Counted from the stretch's first letter, positions 40,911 through 51,406 are shown. The stretch is DNA of 64,000 nucleotides from Amycolatopsis sp. FBCC-B4732 (GCF_023008405.1 NZ_CP095376.1:1078001-1142000), one strand, 5' to 3'. Translations and numbers: made by a program. Notes: generated by a model not told the origin, from the letters alone.

Positions 40911-41840
40911 TCAGCTCGCCTGGCCGGGCATCGCGATCGCCGTCGGCTTCTCGCCCGCCTCCGAACGCCACGGGGTGCCGCGGCGGGAGGCGGCGACCAG
41001 CGCGTGCAGCGCTGTCGTCCGCAAGCCCGCGTCGTCGGTGTGGTTCACCACCGCCAGCCACGCCGACGCGCAGTCCGCTTCGGCCGTCGCGACGACCTGG
41101 GACGCCGACTTCGTGTCCGTCACCGGGTTCTTCGGCACGTACGCGGCTTCGGGGGCGACCGGGGTCGCCCCCGAAGCCGCCAGCGTCGTCTGCAGGTAGT
41201 CCCGGCGCAGGGCGTGCTCCGCCGCGCCGCTCTTCTCGCCGTCGCCGAAGTCGGCCGGCAGGAACGCGCCGACCAGGCCGTACACCCAGACGGCGGCGTG
41301 CTCGGCGGCCAGTGCGGTCTGCAGCGGGTCCACCGCCTCCGCGGGCACCGCGCCCCCGGGTGCGACGCCCACCTTCGGCGCGTCCTCGCCCGGGCCCAGC
41401 GCGGGGTCGATGCGCTGCAGCGCCGCGCAGCCCGCCGCCACCGCGGCGACCAGCCCGGCGCGGTAGCGCGGCAGGCCACCGACGAGGTCTTCGGCCTGCT
41501 TGCGGGCCGCCGCCAGCCGGTCCTTGAGGTCGCCCAGCGCCGCCGGGGCGGGCGGGGCGGCCGACGGCGAGGGTTTCGGCCGGTTCAAGCGGTCCACTTC
41601 GGACTTGAGCGCGGCCGCGTGCGCCGCACGGGCGGCGGCGAGCTGCCCGGCGGCGTCGTCGCCCTTGGCGAGGGCCTTGGCGGCCGCGGCGTCCGCGTCG
41701 GCGGCGGCCAGCAGCGGCTGCAGCGGGTCGGGGGTTTCGTCGTAGCCGGGCCCGCAGGCGGCGAGCGGGACGGCCAGCACGGCCAGCGCCCCCGCGCGGA
41801 GGGCGGCACGACGGGTCAGGTCGGTCGGTCTTCCGGTCAC
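40911..41840 (-). CDS. Tat-exported lipoprotein with ferritin-like DUF4439 domain
   Basis: 309 aa from a GTG at 41840. The twin-arginine signal [20 protein letters not shown] ends in lipobox LAAC. A long Ala/Asp/Lys-rich coiled segment (~35-110) follows. The C-terminal ~150 residues form a helical bundle of the DUF4439 type ([35 protein letters not shown]). Ferritin-like bundles bind iron or related metals; the ligands here are not fully recognisable. Divergent from rimP. Confidence 0.85.
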   Translation of the reverse strand: MTGRPTDLTRRAALRAGALAVLAVPLAACGPGYDETPDPLQPLLAAADADAAAAKALAKGDDAAGQLAAARAAHAAALKSEVDRLNRPKPSPSAAPPAPAALGDLKDRLAAARKQAEDLVGGLPRYRAGLVAAVAAGCAALQRIDPALGPGEDAPKVGVAPGGAVPAEAVDPLQTALAAEHAAVWVYGLVGAFLPADFGDGEKSGAAEHALRRDYLQTTLAASGATPVAPEAAYVPKNPVTDTKSASQVVATAEADCASAWLAVVNHTDDAGLRTTALHALVAASRRGTPWRSEAGEKPTAIAMPGQAS

Positions 41841-41958
41841 GTCGGCCCATCCTGCCAGGCCCCCGGCCGCCCCCGCCGCTCGCGCGGCCCGAGCGGGCGA
41901 CCGGATAAGCTGGTCCACCACCGACCCGACCACCCAGTCCGAACAAGGAGACCCCCAC

Positions 41959-42492
41959 GTGCCAGGAGAACTCGCCAGCCGGCTCCAGCCGATAGTGGCC
42001 GAAGCCGTCACCGCCGCGGGTTTCGACCTCGATTCGTTCGAGGTGCAGCAGGCCGGCCGGCGGCAGCTGGTCAAGGTCGTCGTCGACGCCGACGACGGGG
42101 TCGGGCTGGACGAGGTCGCCGAGGTCAGCCGCAAGGTGTCGGCGGCGCTCGACGAAAACGACCACGTGCTGGCGAGCGCCTACACGCTGGAGGTCACTTC
42201 ACCGGGGCTCGACCGCCCGCTCACCCAGGCCCGGCACTGGCGGCGCGCGCGGTACCGGCTGGTGAAGATCACCCCGGCCGACGGCACGGCCTTCATCGGC
42301 CGGGTCGGCCACGCGGGCGCGGACGCCGCCCGCGTCCTCGAAGGCGGCAAGTTCCGCGACGTCCGCTACGCCGACGTGGCGAAGGCGGTCGTGGAGATCG
42401 AGTTCAAGCAGCCGCCCGCCGAGGACCTGAAACTGCTCGAAGACGACGCGTCCGGCATGATCGCCGCCGAGACGGAGAAGGGGTCGAAGTGA
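41959..42492 (+). CDS. rimP: Ribosome maturation factor RimP
   Basis: 177 aa. N-terminal RimP domain ([40 protein letters not shown]), the signature [19 protein letters not shown], and the C-terminal SH3-like barrel. It assists late 30S subunit assembly. GTG start after AAGGAGA; a -10-like TAAGCT lies at 41906-41911. First gene of the conserved translation operon; it overlaps nusA by 4 nt. The C-terminus has a ~20-residue acidic/Lys-rich extension. Confidence 0.96.
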   Translation: MPGELASRLQPIVAEAVTAAGFDLDSFEVQQAGRRQLVKVVVDADDGVGLDEVAEVSRKVSAALDENDHVLASAYTLEVTSPGLDRPLTQARHWRRARYRLVKITPADGTAFIGRVGHAGADAARVLEGGKFRDVRYADVAKAVVEIEFKQPPAEDLKLLEDDASGMIAAETEKGSK

Positions 42493-43535
42493 ACGTCGAC
42501 ATCGCCGCGCTGCGGGCGATCGAACGGGACAAGGACATCCCCTTCGAAACGGTGATCGAGGCCATCGAAACGGCCTTGCTCACCGCGTACAAGCACACCG
42601 AGGGGCACCAGCCGCACGCCCGCATCGACATCGACAAGAAGAGCGGCCTGGTCCGCGTGCTCGCGCACACGCTGACCCACGACGGCCAGGTCGACGAGGA
42701 GTGGGACGACACCCCCGAGGGGTTCGGCCGGATCGCCGCCACCACCGCGCGCCAGGTCATCCTGCAGCGGCTGCGCGACGCCGAGCACGAGAAGACCTTC
42801 GGCGAGTTCTCCACCAAGGAGGGCGAGATCGTCGCCGGCGTGATCCAGCGCGACGCCCGCGCCAACGCCCGCGGCATGGTCGTGGTCCAGGTGGGCGACA
42901 CCGAGGGCGTGCTGCCGTCGGCCGAGCAGGTCGCGGGGGAGTCCTACGAGCACGGCAGCCGGATCAAGGCGTACGTGGTCACCGTTTCGCGCGGCAACCG
43001 CGGCCCGCAGATCACGCTCTCGCGCTCGCACCCCAACCTGGTGCGCAAGCTGTTCGCGCTCGAGGTGCCGGAGATCGCCGACGGGACCGTCGAGATCGCC
43101 GCCATCGCGCGCGAACCGGGGCACCGCACGAAGATCGCGGTCAAGTCCACCGTGGCGGGCGTCAACGCCAAGGGCGCCTGCATCGGCCCGGTCGGCGCGC
43201 GCGTGCGCAACGTGATGAGCGAGCTGGCCGGTGAGAAGATCGACATCATCGACTTCTCGGAGGACCCGGCCCGCTTCGTCGGGAATGCGCTGTCGCCCGC
43301 GAAGGTTGTATCGGTCCGAGTGGTGGACGAGCGGGCGAAGACCGCCCGCGTCGTGGTGCCGGACTTCCAGCTGTCGCTGGCGATCGGCAAGGAGGGCCAG
43401 AACGCCCGGCTTGCCGCCCGTCTGACCGGCTGGCGGATCGACATCCGCAGCGATGCCGCACCGGCCGACGACGAGGGTGATCAAGACCACGCCGGTCCGA
43501 CGCGGCCCGCCGCGACAACCGGTTCGGCTGAGTGA
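42489..43535 (+). CDS. nusA: Transcription elongation/termination factor NusA
   Basis: 348 aa, the short actinobacterial form. N-terminal RNAP-binding domain (1-~130), S1 domain ([20 protein letters not shown]), and KH1/KH2 ([40 protein letters not shown], then [19 protein letters not shown]). It lacks the C-terminal acidic repeats of E. coli NusA, as is usual in actinobacteria, and ends in an acidic, Ala/Thr-rich tail. GTG start overlaps the rimP stop. Confidence 0.97.
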   Translation: MNVDIAALRAIERDKDIPFETVIEAIETALLTAYKHTEGHQPHARIDIDKKSGLVRVLAHTLTHDGQVDEEWDDTPEGFGRIAATTARQVILQRLRDAEHEKTFGEFSTKEGEIVAGVIQRDARANARGMVVVQVGDTEGVLPSAEQVAGESYEHGSRIKAYVVTVSRGNRGPQITLSRSHPNLVRKLFALEVPEIADGTVEIAAIAREPGHRTKIAVKSTVAGVNAKGACIGPVGARVRNVMSELAGEKIDIIDFSEDPARFVGNALSPAKVVSVRVVDERAKTARVVVPDFQLSLAIGKEGQNARLAARLTGWRIDIRSDAAPADDEGDQDHAGPTRPAATTGSAE

Positions 43536-43930
43536 AGGTCGAAGCGCTAGACTCAGGAGTGGTTCAACGCCCGCGGCGGGTAGCCGAGCACCAGCCCCAC
43601 CGGATTTCCCCGGTGCGGACTTGTGTCGGCTGCAAGCGGCGGGCCTTGATCGGTGAGCTGCTGCGCGTGGTCGCGGTGGCCGGGCGGGTGGTCGTCGACG
43701 AACGTCGGCGGCTGCCGGGCCGGGGGGCTTGGCTGCACCCCGACCCGGACTGCCTGGCCAAGGCCGAACGGCGGCGGGCCTTCCCCAGAGCCCTGCGGGC
43801 GACGGGGGCGCTCGACGCCCGCGAGGTCCGCGAGCACGTCGGGCTCATCACTCCGCACCACGAAACCGGGATGCTCCCGGGTTCGCGAGGAATCAAGGAA
43901 GCAGGTCGACCCGTCATGAGTCAGCCGTGA
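43532..43930 (+). CDS. ylxR: YlxR-family RNA-binding protein
   Basis: 132 aa if started at the GTG overlapping the nusA stop (GTGA). A GTG at 43559, preceded by TAGACT (43548-43553), would give a nearly leaderless shorter product. DUF448 core: [20 protein letters not shown] then [13 protein letters not shown] and [11 protein letters not shown]. The two Cys of the conserved TCVGC motif are present. Relatives bind RNase P and nucleoid or RNA targets. Lies between nusA and infB as in most bacteria. Confidence 0.92.
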   Translation: MKVEALDSGVVQRPRRVAEHQPHRISPVRTCVGCKRRALIGELLRVVAVAGRVVVDERRRLPGRGAWLHPDPDCLAKAERRRAFPRALRATGALDAREVREHVGLITPHHETGMLPGSRGIKEAGRPVMSQP

Positions 43931-44007
43931 AGCTGAAGCCATGAGCGTCAGACAATAAGGACGAGGTCAGCGGGTATCCGCCTGGCCTCCCCTAGATGAG
44001 GAGAGTT

Positions 44008-46998
44008 GTGCCAGGCAAGGCCCGCGTACACGAGCTCGCGAAGGAGCTCGGCATCACCAGCAAGGACGTTCTCGCGAAGTTGAAGGAACAGGGCGAGTTC
44101 GTCAAGTCCGCGTCATCCACGGTCGAGGCGCCCGTCGCCCGCCGTCTCCGCGACGCGTACGCCCCCAAGGGCGCCAAGAAGCCCACCCCGGGCCCGTCGG
44201 CGCGCCCCGGCCCGCCGGCCAAGCCCGCCGCCCCGAAGCCCCCCGCGCCTGCCCAGCAGGCTCCGGCGGCCAAGGAGGCTCCGGCTCCGGCCGCGTCGGC
44301 TCCGGCCGCGCCCCAGCAGCAGGCGCCCGCGGCGTCGAAGCCGGCCTCGCCGGGGCAGCGCCCCGGTCCGCGGCCCGGCCCGCGCCCGGCGACGCCCGCA
44401 CCCCAGCAGCAGGTCCCGGCCGCGAAGGCCGAAGCCCCTGCCGCGCCCCAGCAGGACACCCCCGCCGCGCCGCCCGCACCGGGCACCGGCTCGGTCGTCC
44501 CGCCGAAGCCGCAGGGCCCCAAGCCCGGCGGCCCCAAGCCCGGTCCGCGCACTCCGCGGGTCGGCAACAACCCCTTCGGCGTCGGTTCCGGCGCTCCGCC
44601 GCGCCCGCAGGGCCCTCGCCCCGGTGGCGGCCCCGGCCAGGGCGGCGACAACCGTCCGCCGCGGCCCGGTGGCGGCCAGGGCTCGGGTGACCGCCCGGCC
44701 CCGCGGCCCGGTGGCGGCGCCGGTGGCAACCGGCCGAGCCCGGGCAACATGCCCCCGCGGCCGAACCCCGGCATGATGCCGGGCCGCACGCAGCGTCCCG
44801 CCGGTCCCGGTGGTGGCGCTCGTGGTGGCCCCGGCGGCGGTGCCCGTGGTGGCCCCGGTGGCGGTGCCCGTGGCGGTCCCGGTGGTGGCGGCGGCGGTTT
44901 CCGCGGCGGTCCCGGTGGCGGCGGCGGTGGCGGTGGCTTCCGCGGTGGCCCCGGTGGCGGTGGCGGTGGCGGCGGCTTCCGTCCGGGTGGCGGTGGCGGC
45001 ACCGGTGCCCCGGCGGGCGGCGGCGGTTTCCGTGGCGGCGGCGGTGGCCGTGGCGGCCCCGGTGGCCGTGGCGGCACGGCGGGTGCCTTCGGGCGCCCGG
45101 GTGGTCCCTCGCGCAAGGGTCGCAAGTCGAAGCGGCAGAAGCGCCAGGAGTACATGGACAACATGCAGGCGCCCAGCGTCGGCGGCGTCCGCTTGCCCAA
45201 GGGGCAGGGCGAGACGATCCGGCTGCCGCGGGGTGCTTCGCTGACCGACTTCGCCGAGAAGATCGACGCCAACCCGGCTTCGCTGGTGCAGGTGCTCTTC
45301 CACCTCGGCGAGATGGTCACCGCGACGCAGTCCGTGTCGGACGACATCCTCGAGCTGCTCGGCGGCGAAATGAACTACACGGTTCAGGTCGTCAGCCCCG
45401 AGGAAGAAGACCGCGAGCTGCTGGAGACCTTCGACATCACCTACGGCGACGACGCCGGTGGCGAAGAGGATCTGCAGGTCAGGCCGCCGGTCGTGACCAT
45501 CATGGGTCACGTCGACCACGGTAAGACCCGACTGCTCGACACGATCCGGAAGACGAAGGTCCGCGAGAGCGAGGCCGGCGGCATCACGCAGCACATCGGT
45601 GCGTACCAGATCGAGACCGAGCTCGAGGGCAACCCGCGCCTGATCACCTTCATCGACACCCCGGGTCACGAGGCGTTCACCGCCATGCGTGCCCGTGGTG
45701 CCAACTCGACCGACATCGCGGTGATCGTGGTGGCGGCCGACGACGGTGTGATGCCGCAGACGGTCGAGGCGATCAACCACGCGCAGGCCGCCAAGGCCCC
45801 GATCGTGGTCGCGATCAACAAGATCGACAAGGAAGGCGCGAACCCGGACAAGATCCGGCAGCAGCTGACCGAGTACGGCCTGGTCGCCGAGGAGTACGGC
45901 GGCGACACGATGTTCGTCGAGATCTCCGCGCGGCAGAACATCAACATCGACGGCCTGCTCGAGGCGATCCTGCTGACCGCCGACGCCGCTCTGGACCTCC
46001 GGGCCAACCCGGACATGGAGGCCCAGGGTGTCGCGATCGAGGCGCACCTCGACCGCGGCCGCGGCCCGGTGGCCACCGTCCTGGTCCAGCGCGGCACGCT
46101 GCGCGTCGGTGACTCGGTCGTGGCGGGTGACGCCTACGGCCGCGTCCGCCGGATGGTCGACGAGCACAACGTCGACGTGACCGAGGCGCTGCCGTCGCGT
46201 CCCGTCCAGGTCATCGGGTTCACCTCGGTGCCGGGTGCGGGCGACACCTTCCTGGTGGTCGACGAGGACCGCGTCGCCCGGCAGATCGCCGAGCGCCGCG
46301 CCGCTCGTACGCGCAACGCGCTCAACGCGTCGCGCCGCAAGCGGGTCAGCCTCGAGGACCTCGACTCCGCCTTGAAGGAGACGAACAGCCTCAACCTGAT
46401 CATCAAGGGTGACAACTCGGGTACGGTCGAGGCCCTCGAAGCCTCGCTGCTCCAGCTGGACGTCGGCGACGAGGTCGAGCTGAACGTGGTCCACCGCGGT
46501 GTCGGTGGCGTGACCGAGTCGGACATCGACCTGGCGACCGCGTCCGACGCGATCGTCCTCGGGTTCAACGTCCGCGCCCAGGGCAAGGCGACCGAGCGGG
46601 CCACCCGCGAGGGCGTCGACGTCCGGTACTACACGGTCATCTACCAGGCGATCGACGAGATCGAGCAGGCCCTCAAGGGCATGCTCAAGCCGGAGTACGA
46701 AGAGGTCGAGCTGGGCCGCGCGGAGGTTCGCGAGGTCTTCAAGTCCTCCAAGATCGGCACGATCGCGGGTTGCCTGGTCATGTCCGGCGAGATCCGGCGC
46801 AACGCCCGGGCCCGTCTCCTGCGCGACGGCACCGTCGTCGCGGAGAACCTGCCGATCAGCTCGCTGCGGCGGTTCAAGGACGACGTGGTCGAGGTCCGCG
46901 AAGGCTACGAGTGCGGTCTGACGCTCGGTTCGTACGGCGACCTCAAGGTCGGCGACTCGATCGAGACGTACGAGCAGCGCGAGAAGCCCCGCGCGTAA
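44008..46998 (+). CDS. infB: Translation initiation factor IF-2
   Basis: 996 aa from a GTG at 44008, which follows GAGGAGAG and matches the start of other actinobacterial IF-2 proteins ([20 protein letters not shown]); an ATG four codons upstream is less likely. Residues ~65-270 are Pro/Ala-rich and ~270-380 are Gly-rich with RGG and FRGG repeats. The G domain follows ~490: GHVDHGKT (G1), DTPGHEAF (G3), NKID (G4). Domains II-IV are complete, including the C-terminal fMet-tRNA-binding part. It brings initiator tRNA to the 30S subunit and promotes subunit joining. Confidence 0.98.
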   Translation: MPGKARVHELAKELGITSKDVLAKLKEQGEFVKSASSTVEAPVARRLRDAYAPKGAKKPTPGPSARPGPPAKPAAPKPPAPAQQAPAAKEAPAPAASAPAAPQQQAPAASKPASPGQRPGPRPGPRPATPAPQQQVPAAKAEAPAAPQQDTPAAPPAPGTGSVVPPKPQGPKPGGPKPGPRTPRVGNNPFGVGSGAPPRPQGPRPGGGPGQGGDNRPPRPGGGQGSGDRPAPRPGGGAGGNRPSPGNMPPRPNPGMMPGRTQRPAGPGGGARGGPGGGARGGPGGGARGGPGGGGGGFRGGPGGGGGGGGFRGGPGGGGGGGGFRPGGGGGTGAPAGGGGFRGGGGGRGGPGGRGGTAGAFGRPGGPSRKGRKSKRQKRQEYMDNMQAPSVGGVRLPKGQGETIRLPRGASLTDFAEKIDANPASLVQVLFHLGEMVTATQSVSDDILELLGGEMNYTVQVVSPEEEDRELLETFDITYGDDAGGEEDLQVRPPVVTIMGHVDHGKTRLLDTIRKTKVRESEAGGITQHIGAYQIETELEGNPRLITFIDTPGHEAFTAMRARGANSTDIAVIVVAADDGVMPQTVEAINHAQAAKAPIVVAINKIDKEGANPDKIRQQLTEYGLVAEEYGGDTMFVEISARQNINIDGLLEAILLTADAALDLRANPDMEAQGVAIEAHLDRGRGPVATVLVQRGTLRVGDSVVAGDAYGRVRRMVDEHNVDVTEALPSRPVQVIGFTSVPGAGDTFLVVDEDRVARQIAERRAARTRNALNASRRKRVSLEDLDSALKETNSLNLIIKGDNSGTVEALEASLLQLDVGDEVELNVVHRGVGGVTESDIDLATASDAIVLGFNVRAQGKATERATREGVDVRYYTVIYQAIDEIEQALKGMLKPEYEEVELGRAEVREVFKSSKIGTIAGCLVMSGEIRRNARARLLRDGTVVAENLPISSLRRFKDDVVEVREGYECGLTLGSYGDLKVGDSIETYEQREKPRA

Positions 46999-47007
46999 CG
47001 CGTGAGT

Positions 47008-47042
47008 CCCCGGGTGTGCGGTTTCGCACCGCACACCCGGGG
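47008..47042 (+). terminator. Hairpin after infB
   Basis: A perfect 14-bp stem (47008-47021 with 47029-47042) around TTTCGCA, 9 nt after the infB stop, followed only by TCTTCCC. It is probably a terminator or attenuator that separates infB from ylxP and rbfA; the weak U-tract may allow read-through. Confidence 0.75.
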
Positions 47043-47078
47043 TCTTCCCATCCCTACGACACCACCTCAAAACTGCCT

Positions 47079-47372
47079 ATGTTCGTCGGAGCCCTTGAGC
47101 TCGACATCCTGCTCGGCGACGTCCATTCGCTGAAGCAGAAGCGATCCGTGGTCCGTCCGGTGCTGGCCGAGGTGCGCAAGCGCTTCGCCGTTTCGGTGGC
47201 CGAAGCCGGGCACACCGACCTGCACCGCCGGACCCTCATCGGGGTGGCCGTGGTCGCCGAAGGTGGCGAGCACGTGCGTGACGTGCTCGACTCGTGTGAG
47301 CGGTACGTGGCGAGCCGGCCGGAGTTCGAGCTGCTCACCGCCCGCCGCCGGCTGCTCGGTCCAGAAGACTAG
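47079..47372 (+). CDS. ylxP: YlxP-like DUF503 protein
   Basis: 97 aa. DUF503 fold: MFVGALELDILLGDVHSLKQ, KRSVVRPVLAEVRKRFAVSV and the RRTLIGVAVVAEGGEHVRDV region. It occupies the same place (after infB, before rbfA) as YlxP in Bacillus, whose homologues have been linked to ribosome assembly. No clear ribosome site is seen, so it may be expressed from a short leader after the infB hairpin. It starts 9 nt before the gap to rbfA closes. Confidence 0.92.
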   Translation: MFVGALELDILLGDVHSLKQKRSVVRPVLAEVRKRFAVSVAEAGHTDLHRRTLIGVAVVAEGGEHVRDVLDSCERYVASRPEFELLTARRRLLGPED

Positions 47373-47381
47373 GAGAAAGAC

Positions 47382-47867
47382 ATGGCTGATCCTGCTCGGG
47401 CTCGCAAGCTCGCCAAGCGGATCTCGCAGATCGTGGCGTCCGCGATCGAGCACGAGGTCAAGGACGCCCGGCTGGACTACGTGACCATCACGGACACGAA
47501 AGTCACCGGCGACCTGCACGACGCCACGGTGTACTACACGGTGCTCGGCGAGAAGCTGGACTCCGTCCCGGACTTCGCAGGCGCCGCCGCCGCGCTCGAA
47601 TCGGCGCGCGGGATGCTCCGCTCCAAGGTCGGGCAGGGCACCGGCGTCCGCTACACGCCGACGCTGACGTTCGTCGCGGACACGATCCCGGAAGAGTCGA
47701 AGCGGATCGAAGACCTCCTCGCGAAGGCCCGTGAGGCCGACGCGGAGGTCGCCCGCCGCGCGACCGGCGCCCAGCACGCCGGCGAGGCCGACCCGTACAA
47801 GGCGCCTCGCGAAGAGAACGAAGACGCCGAAGACGACGAGTTCGCGGAAGAGGAGAGCCGGGGCTGA
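47382..47867 (+). CDS. rbfA: Ribosome-binding factor A
   Basis: 161 aa. KH-type fold: [49 protein letters not shown], and the [20 protein letters not shown] segment. The last ~35 residues are strongly acidic ([16 protein letters not shown]). It acts in 30S maturation at the 5' end of 16S rRNA. Preceded by AGGAGAAAG. Confidence 0.96.
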   Translation: MADPARARKLAKRISQIVASAIEHEVKDARLDYVTITDTKVTGDLHDATVYYTVLGEKLDSVPDFAGAAAALESARGMLRSKVGQGTGVRYTPTLTFVADTIPEESKRIEDLLAKAREADAEVARRATGAQHAGEADPYKAPREENEDAEDDEFAEEESRG

Positions 47868-47870
47868 CCC

Positions 47871-48689
47871 GTGCTTTCCCGCCGCACCCTGCTCGCCGGC
47901 AGCGCACTCGCGCTGCTGGCGGGCTGCTCGCCGTCCGCACCCCCGCCCGGTCCGGCCGCGGTGCCCGTCCCGACCCGCCCGTCCGTGCTGCGCGACCCGG
48001 TGACCGTGCAGCGCATGCGGTCGAACGCCCGCGGCACGGACGTCGACCTGGTGCTGATCACCCCGGCCGGGGTCCCGGCGTCGGGGCTGCCGGTGTGCCT
48101 GGCCCTGCACGGCCGCGGCGCGCAGGCCCGCACGTTCCTCTCCCTCGGTGTCCCGGACCTGCTGACGGCGGCGGTCCGCGCCGGCACCCCGCCGTTCGCG
48201 ATCGCGGCCGTCGACGGTGACCACTACTGGGTCGACGTCGGCGAAGGCGACGATCCGCAGCGGATGCTGACCGAGGAGGTCCCGGCCTGGCTGACGGGCC
48301 GCGACCTGCTCCCGGCCTCGGCGGTGTTCGGCATCTCGATGGGCGGCTTCGGCGCGCTGCGGTTCGCCCGCGACCACCCCGACCTGAAGGCGGTGGCGAC
48401 GGCGAGCGCGGCCCTGTTCGTGGACTGGCCCGATGCCCGCAGCCGCAAGGTGTTCTCCGGTGAGGACAACTGGCGCGCGGAAGAACCCTTGCTGCACACG
48501 GCGGATCTCCGCGCGCCCGCGCTCGGCGTCTGGTGCGGCGAGTCGGATCCGTTCCTGGGCGCGGACAGGAAGCTGGTGAAAGCCGTTTCGCCCGCGGTGT
48601 CGAATTTTTCGCCGGGCGGGCACAAGGACGAGTACTGGCGCGGGATCCTGCCGGACGTCCTGGATTTCGTGGGACAGCGGCTACGCTGA
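47871..48689 (+). CDS. Lipoprotein esterase (alpha/beta hydrolase, esterase D-like)
   Basis: 272 aa from a GTG at 47871, 3 nt after rbfA. Tat-type lipoprotein signal (SRRTLLAGSALALLAGC). The catalytic Ser is in AVFGISMGGFGALRF, with HG oxyanion motif LALHGRG, a candidate Asp in CGESDPFLG and His in SPGGHKDEYW. It is predicted to be a surface-anchored carboxylesterase of the esterase D/mycolyltransferase-like fold; the substrate is unknown. Its 3' end overlaps the convergent methyltransferase gene by 9 nt. Confidence 0.88.
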   Translation: MLSRRTLLAGSALALLAGCSPSAPPPGPAAVPVPTRPSVLRDPVTVQRMRSNARGTDVDLVLITPAGVPASGLPVCLALHGRGAQARTFLSLGVPDLLTAAVRAGTPPFAIAAVDGDHYWVDVGEGDDPQRMLTEEVPAWLTGRDLLPASAVFGISMGGFGALRFARDHPDLKAVATASAALFVDWPDARSRKVFSGEDNWRAEEPLLHTADLRAPALGVWCGESDPFLGADRKLVKAVSPAVSNFSPGGHKDEYWRGILPDVLDFVGQRLR

Positions 48690-49304
48690 CGCGCGGGCGA
48701 ACAGAATCGCTTGCGACACCTTGTTTTCCGGGTTCAGCGACCACTCGGCCTCGACCGTGAACCCGGCCGCGCGCACCCGCCTCGCCAGCCACCACGGCTG
48801 CCGGAGGTGGATGTGGACGCGCATCGGGTGCCCGCCGTAGCCCTCGGTCTTCAGCCGGGTCCCGGCGCCGACGTGGTACCCGATCACCAGCAGCCCGCCC
48901 GCGCGCAGCACGCGCCGGAAGTGCCCCAGCGCCACCGGGACGTCGTCGTCCGGGACGTGGATCAGCGACCAGGACGCGAGCACGCCCGCCACCGACGCGT
49001 CGGGCAGCGCCAGGTCCGTCATCGAGCCCACTTCGAACGCCAGCTCCGGGTGCGCCCGCCGGGCCAGCCCGACCATCGCCGGGGAGAGGTCGACGCCGGA
49101 CGCGTCGACGCCGAGCGAGGCCAGGTACGCCGTGAAGTGCCCCGGCCCGCAGCCGACGTCCACCGCCGGCCCGTCGACCTCCGCGGCGAACAGCGTCAGG
49201 GCGGCCTTGAGGTACGGCTGCTCTTCGAGGGCGCCGGCCACGAACTCGGCGTAGCTCTCGGCGACGGTGTCGTAGGAGGTGCGGGTGTCCGCGAGCCAGC
49301 TCAC
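48681..49304 (-). CDS. Class I SAM-dependent methyltransferase
   Basis: 207 aa from a GTG at 49304 that overlaps the tetR stop (GTGA). SAM-binding motif I is VDVGCGPGHFTAYLASLG, motif II VDLSPAMVGLARR, then VLASWSLIHVPDDD. Substrate unknown. It belongs to the UbiE/type-11 group and is probably controlled by the TetR gene in the same transcript. Confidence 0.9.
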   Translation of the reverse strand: MSWLADTRTSYDTVAESYAEFVAGALEEQPYLKAALTLFAAEVDGPAVDVGCGPGHFTAYLASLGVDASGVDLSPAMVGLARRAHPELAFEVGSMTDLALPDASVAGVLASWSLIHVPDDDVPVALGHFRRVLRAGGLLVIGYHVGAGTRLKTEGYGGHPMRVHIHLRQPWWLARRVRAAGFTVEAEWSLNPENKVSQAILFARASA

Positions 49305-49843
49305 CGCGCGCGCAGCCCGTCGAGGACCATGCCGAGCGCCCGCCGCCAATCCGGGGTGGCGGTCGCCGCGGCGAAGACGATGGCGAGGTCGGGCCCGCGG
49401 AAGTCCGTGCGCAGCGCCCCGGCCTCCTGCGCCCGTTCGATGATCCGGTTCATCCGGGAAGCGTTGGCGTGCTTGGCTTTCTCGATCCCCGAGGCCGGGT
49501 CGAACGCCCGCGAGCACACCTCGGTGAACCCGCGGTCGGCGACCTGCATGAGCACGCAGCGTTCGAGCAGGAGCACGAAGCCGTCCCAGGGATCGGCGCA
49601 CCGGAGCGCTTCTTCGGTGATGGCTTCGGCTTCTTCGAGCGTCGGGAGGAAGGCGGCCTCGACGAGGTCGGCCCGGGTGGGGAACCGGTTGTAGAGGGTC
49701 CCGATGGCGACCTCGGCCCGCCTCGCGACTTCGTCGAGCGGGGCGTCGACGCCCTTGGCCCCGAAGACTTCCCGCGCGGCGGCGACCAGGGCCTCCCGGT
49801 TGCGCCGCGCGTCCGCGCGCAGGGGACGCTCGCCGACGGTCAC
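49301..49843 (-). CDS. TetR-family regulator
   Basis: 180 aa from a GTG at 49843, which lies 7 nt after TATACT (minus, 49856-49851), so the message is close to leaderless; upstream in-frame starts are rejected. HTH at ~30-52 (APLDEVARRAEVAIGTLYNR, FPTRADLVEAAF). The C-terminal domain belongs to the group also seen with small methyltransferases. Co-transcribed with the methyltransferase gene. Confidence 0.92.
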   Translation of the reverse strand: MTVGERPLRADARRNREALVAAAREVFGAKGVDAPLDEVARRAEVAIGTLYNRFPTRADLVEAAFLPTLEEAEAITEEALRCADPWDGFVLLLERCVLMQVADRGFTEVCSRAFDPASGIEKAKHANASRMNRIIERAQEAGALRTDFRGPDLAIVFAAATATPDWRRALGMVLDGLRAR

Positions 49844-50010
49844 GCTCCGGAGTATAGCCAAGCCGGACGTCAGTACACGCCCGAGCGGGCTGCCCGGTTG
49901 CCTCCTGATCGGAACCTCACAGTGCCCACCGCCGGTGGCGGCCAGGAGCACAATGGGGTTCAGCGGGGGCGCAACCCGCACCGAGGCGGTCAGCGAGGGA
50001 GGTCGGCGCC

Positions 50011-50241
50011 ATGCACTCCGACCTCTCCCCGGCGGGCCGGACCGGAGTCCTCCTCGTCGGCACCCGCGGGCAGCGGGGCCCAGGGGAGGTGCTGATCAGG
50101 ATCAGGGGCGGCCTGGAAACCTTCCTTGCCTGGTCCGACACGGAGCTGCCGAAGGGCACGACCGTCCTGGTCGTGGAAACCCGGGGACGGCGCACGGTCG
50201 ACGTCGTGGCGTGGGACGCCTCGGATCCTGCTTCTCAGTGA
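50011..50241 (+). CDS. Small soluble NfeD-like OB-fold protein
   Basis: 76 aa. The strand pattern GRTGVLLVGTRGQRGPGEVL, LPKGTTVLVVETRGRRTVDV resembles the C-terminal OB domain of NfeD proteins. It has no membrane helices, unlike full NfeD. The flotillin-like gene starts 16 nt downstream, the usual NfeD-SPFH partnership, in which the OB domain is thought to modulate the SPFH assembly. Confidence 0.75.
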   Translation: MHSDLSPAGRTGVLLVGTRGQRGPGEVLIRIRGGLETFLAWSDTELPKGTTVLVVETRGRRTVDVVAWDASDPASQ

Positions 50242-50257
50242 TCGCGGAAGGACAGCC

Positions 50258-51406
50258 GTGTTCGGTTATCGCGTTCCGGCCCCCAACGAGGCGATGCTCA
50301 TCTCCGGGGGCAAGCACAGCCAGGGCACCTCGCCGTTCCGGGTCGTCACCGGCCACGGCGCGTTCGTCATGCCGGTCTTCCGGAAAGTCCGGTTCCTCAC
50401 GCTTTCCATGTGCGAGGCCGAAGTGACCGAAGTGTGCGTCACGAAACAGGCCATCGCGCTGACGGTCCGGGCGGTGATCGCGTTCAAGGTCGGCAACGAC
50501 ACCGAGAGCATCGTCAACGCCGGGCAGCGCTTCCTCTCCGACCAGGACCAGATGTCCGTGCTGACCGGCCGGATTTTCGCCGGGCACCTGCGGTCCATCA
50601 TCGGGTCGATGACGGTCGAGGAGATCATCACCGAGCGGCAGAAGCTCGCGACCGAGGTGCTGGACGGCTCGGCGGTCGAGATGGCGAAGATCGGGCTCAG
50701 CGTCGACGCGCTGCAGATCCAGTCGATCGACGACATGAAGCTCGGCTACATCGCCGCGATGGCCGCCCCGCACAACGCCGCCATCCAGCGGGACGCCCAG
50801 ATCGCGCAGGCGGTGGCGAACCAGGCCGCGGCGGAGGCGGAGCAGAAGTCCCAGCGGACGCAGGCGGAGTACGCGCGGCAGACGTCGATCGTGCAGGCGC
50901 AGTACCGCGCCGAGGTCGACAAGGCGCAAGCGGAGGCGGCGCAGGCCGGCCCGCTCGCGCAGGCGCGGGCGCAGCAGGAGGTCATCGACGCGCGCACCGA
51001 GCTGGCGCAGCGCGAGGCGGAGCTGCGCCAGCAGCAGCTGGTGGCCGAGGTCATCAAGCCCGCCGGCGCCGAAGCCGAGCGGATCCGCATCCTGGCGCTG
51101 GCCGAGGCGGAGAAGATGCGCGTACAGGCGGAGGCGGCGGCGTCGAACAACCGGGTCGCGCTCGACCGGATGCTCATCGACCAGCTGCCGCAGATCGTCA
51201 AGGAAGCGGGCCGCGGGCTGTCCGGCGCGAACGTCAACATCCTCAACGGCGCGGACGGCCTGGGCGAGATGGCCGCGGGACTCGTCGGCCAGGGACTGTC
51301 CATCTTGGACTCGGTGAAGCGCGGCCTGAGCCCGTCACCGTCGACGCCGGCGGCTCCCGAGGAGAACGGTCAGGTGCCGAAGCCGGCCGAGCTCACGCAG
51401 TCCTGA
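50258..51406 (+). CDS. SPFH/flotillin-like protein
   Basis: 382 aa from a GTG with GGAAGGA upstream. SPFH domain at ~5-180 (VPAPNEAMLISGGKHSQGTS, PFRVVTGHGAFVMPVF), a long Ala/Gln/Glu coiled-coil (~195-310), then a small C-terminal region (LPQIVKEAGRGLSGANVNIL). No N-terminal transmembrane segment is apparent, so attachment would be peripheral. It is likely to form a membrane-associated scaffold together with the NfeD-like protein. Confidence 0.9.
   Translation: MFGYRVPAPNEAMLISGGKHSQGTSPFRVVTGHGAFVMPVFRKVRFLTLSMCEAEVTEVCVTKQAIALTVRAVIAFKVGNDTESIVNAGQRFLSDQDQMSVLTGRIFAGHLRSIIGSMTVEEIITERQKLATEVLDGSAVEMAKIGLSVDALQIQSIDDMKLGYIAAMAAPHNAAIQRDAQIAQAVANQAAAEAEQKSQRTQAEYARQTSIVQAQYRAEVDKAQAEAAQAGPLAQARAQQEVIDARTELAQREAELRQQQLVAEVIKPAGAEAERIRILALAEAEKMRVQAEAAASNNRVALDRMLIDQLPQIVKEAGRGLSGANVNILNGADGLGEMAAGLVGQGLSILDSVKRGLSPSPSTPAAPEENGQVPKPAELTQS

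Noticed and set aside
43992..47070. Minus-strand open frames of 451 and 985 aa opposite infB
   Set aside because: They are antisense shadows of a universally conserved gene, caused by high GC.
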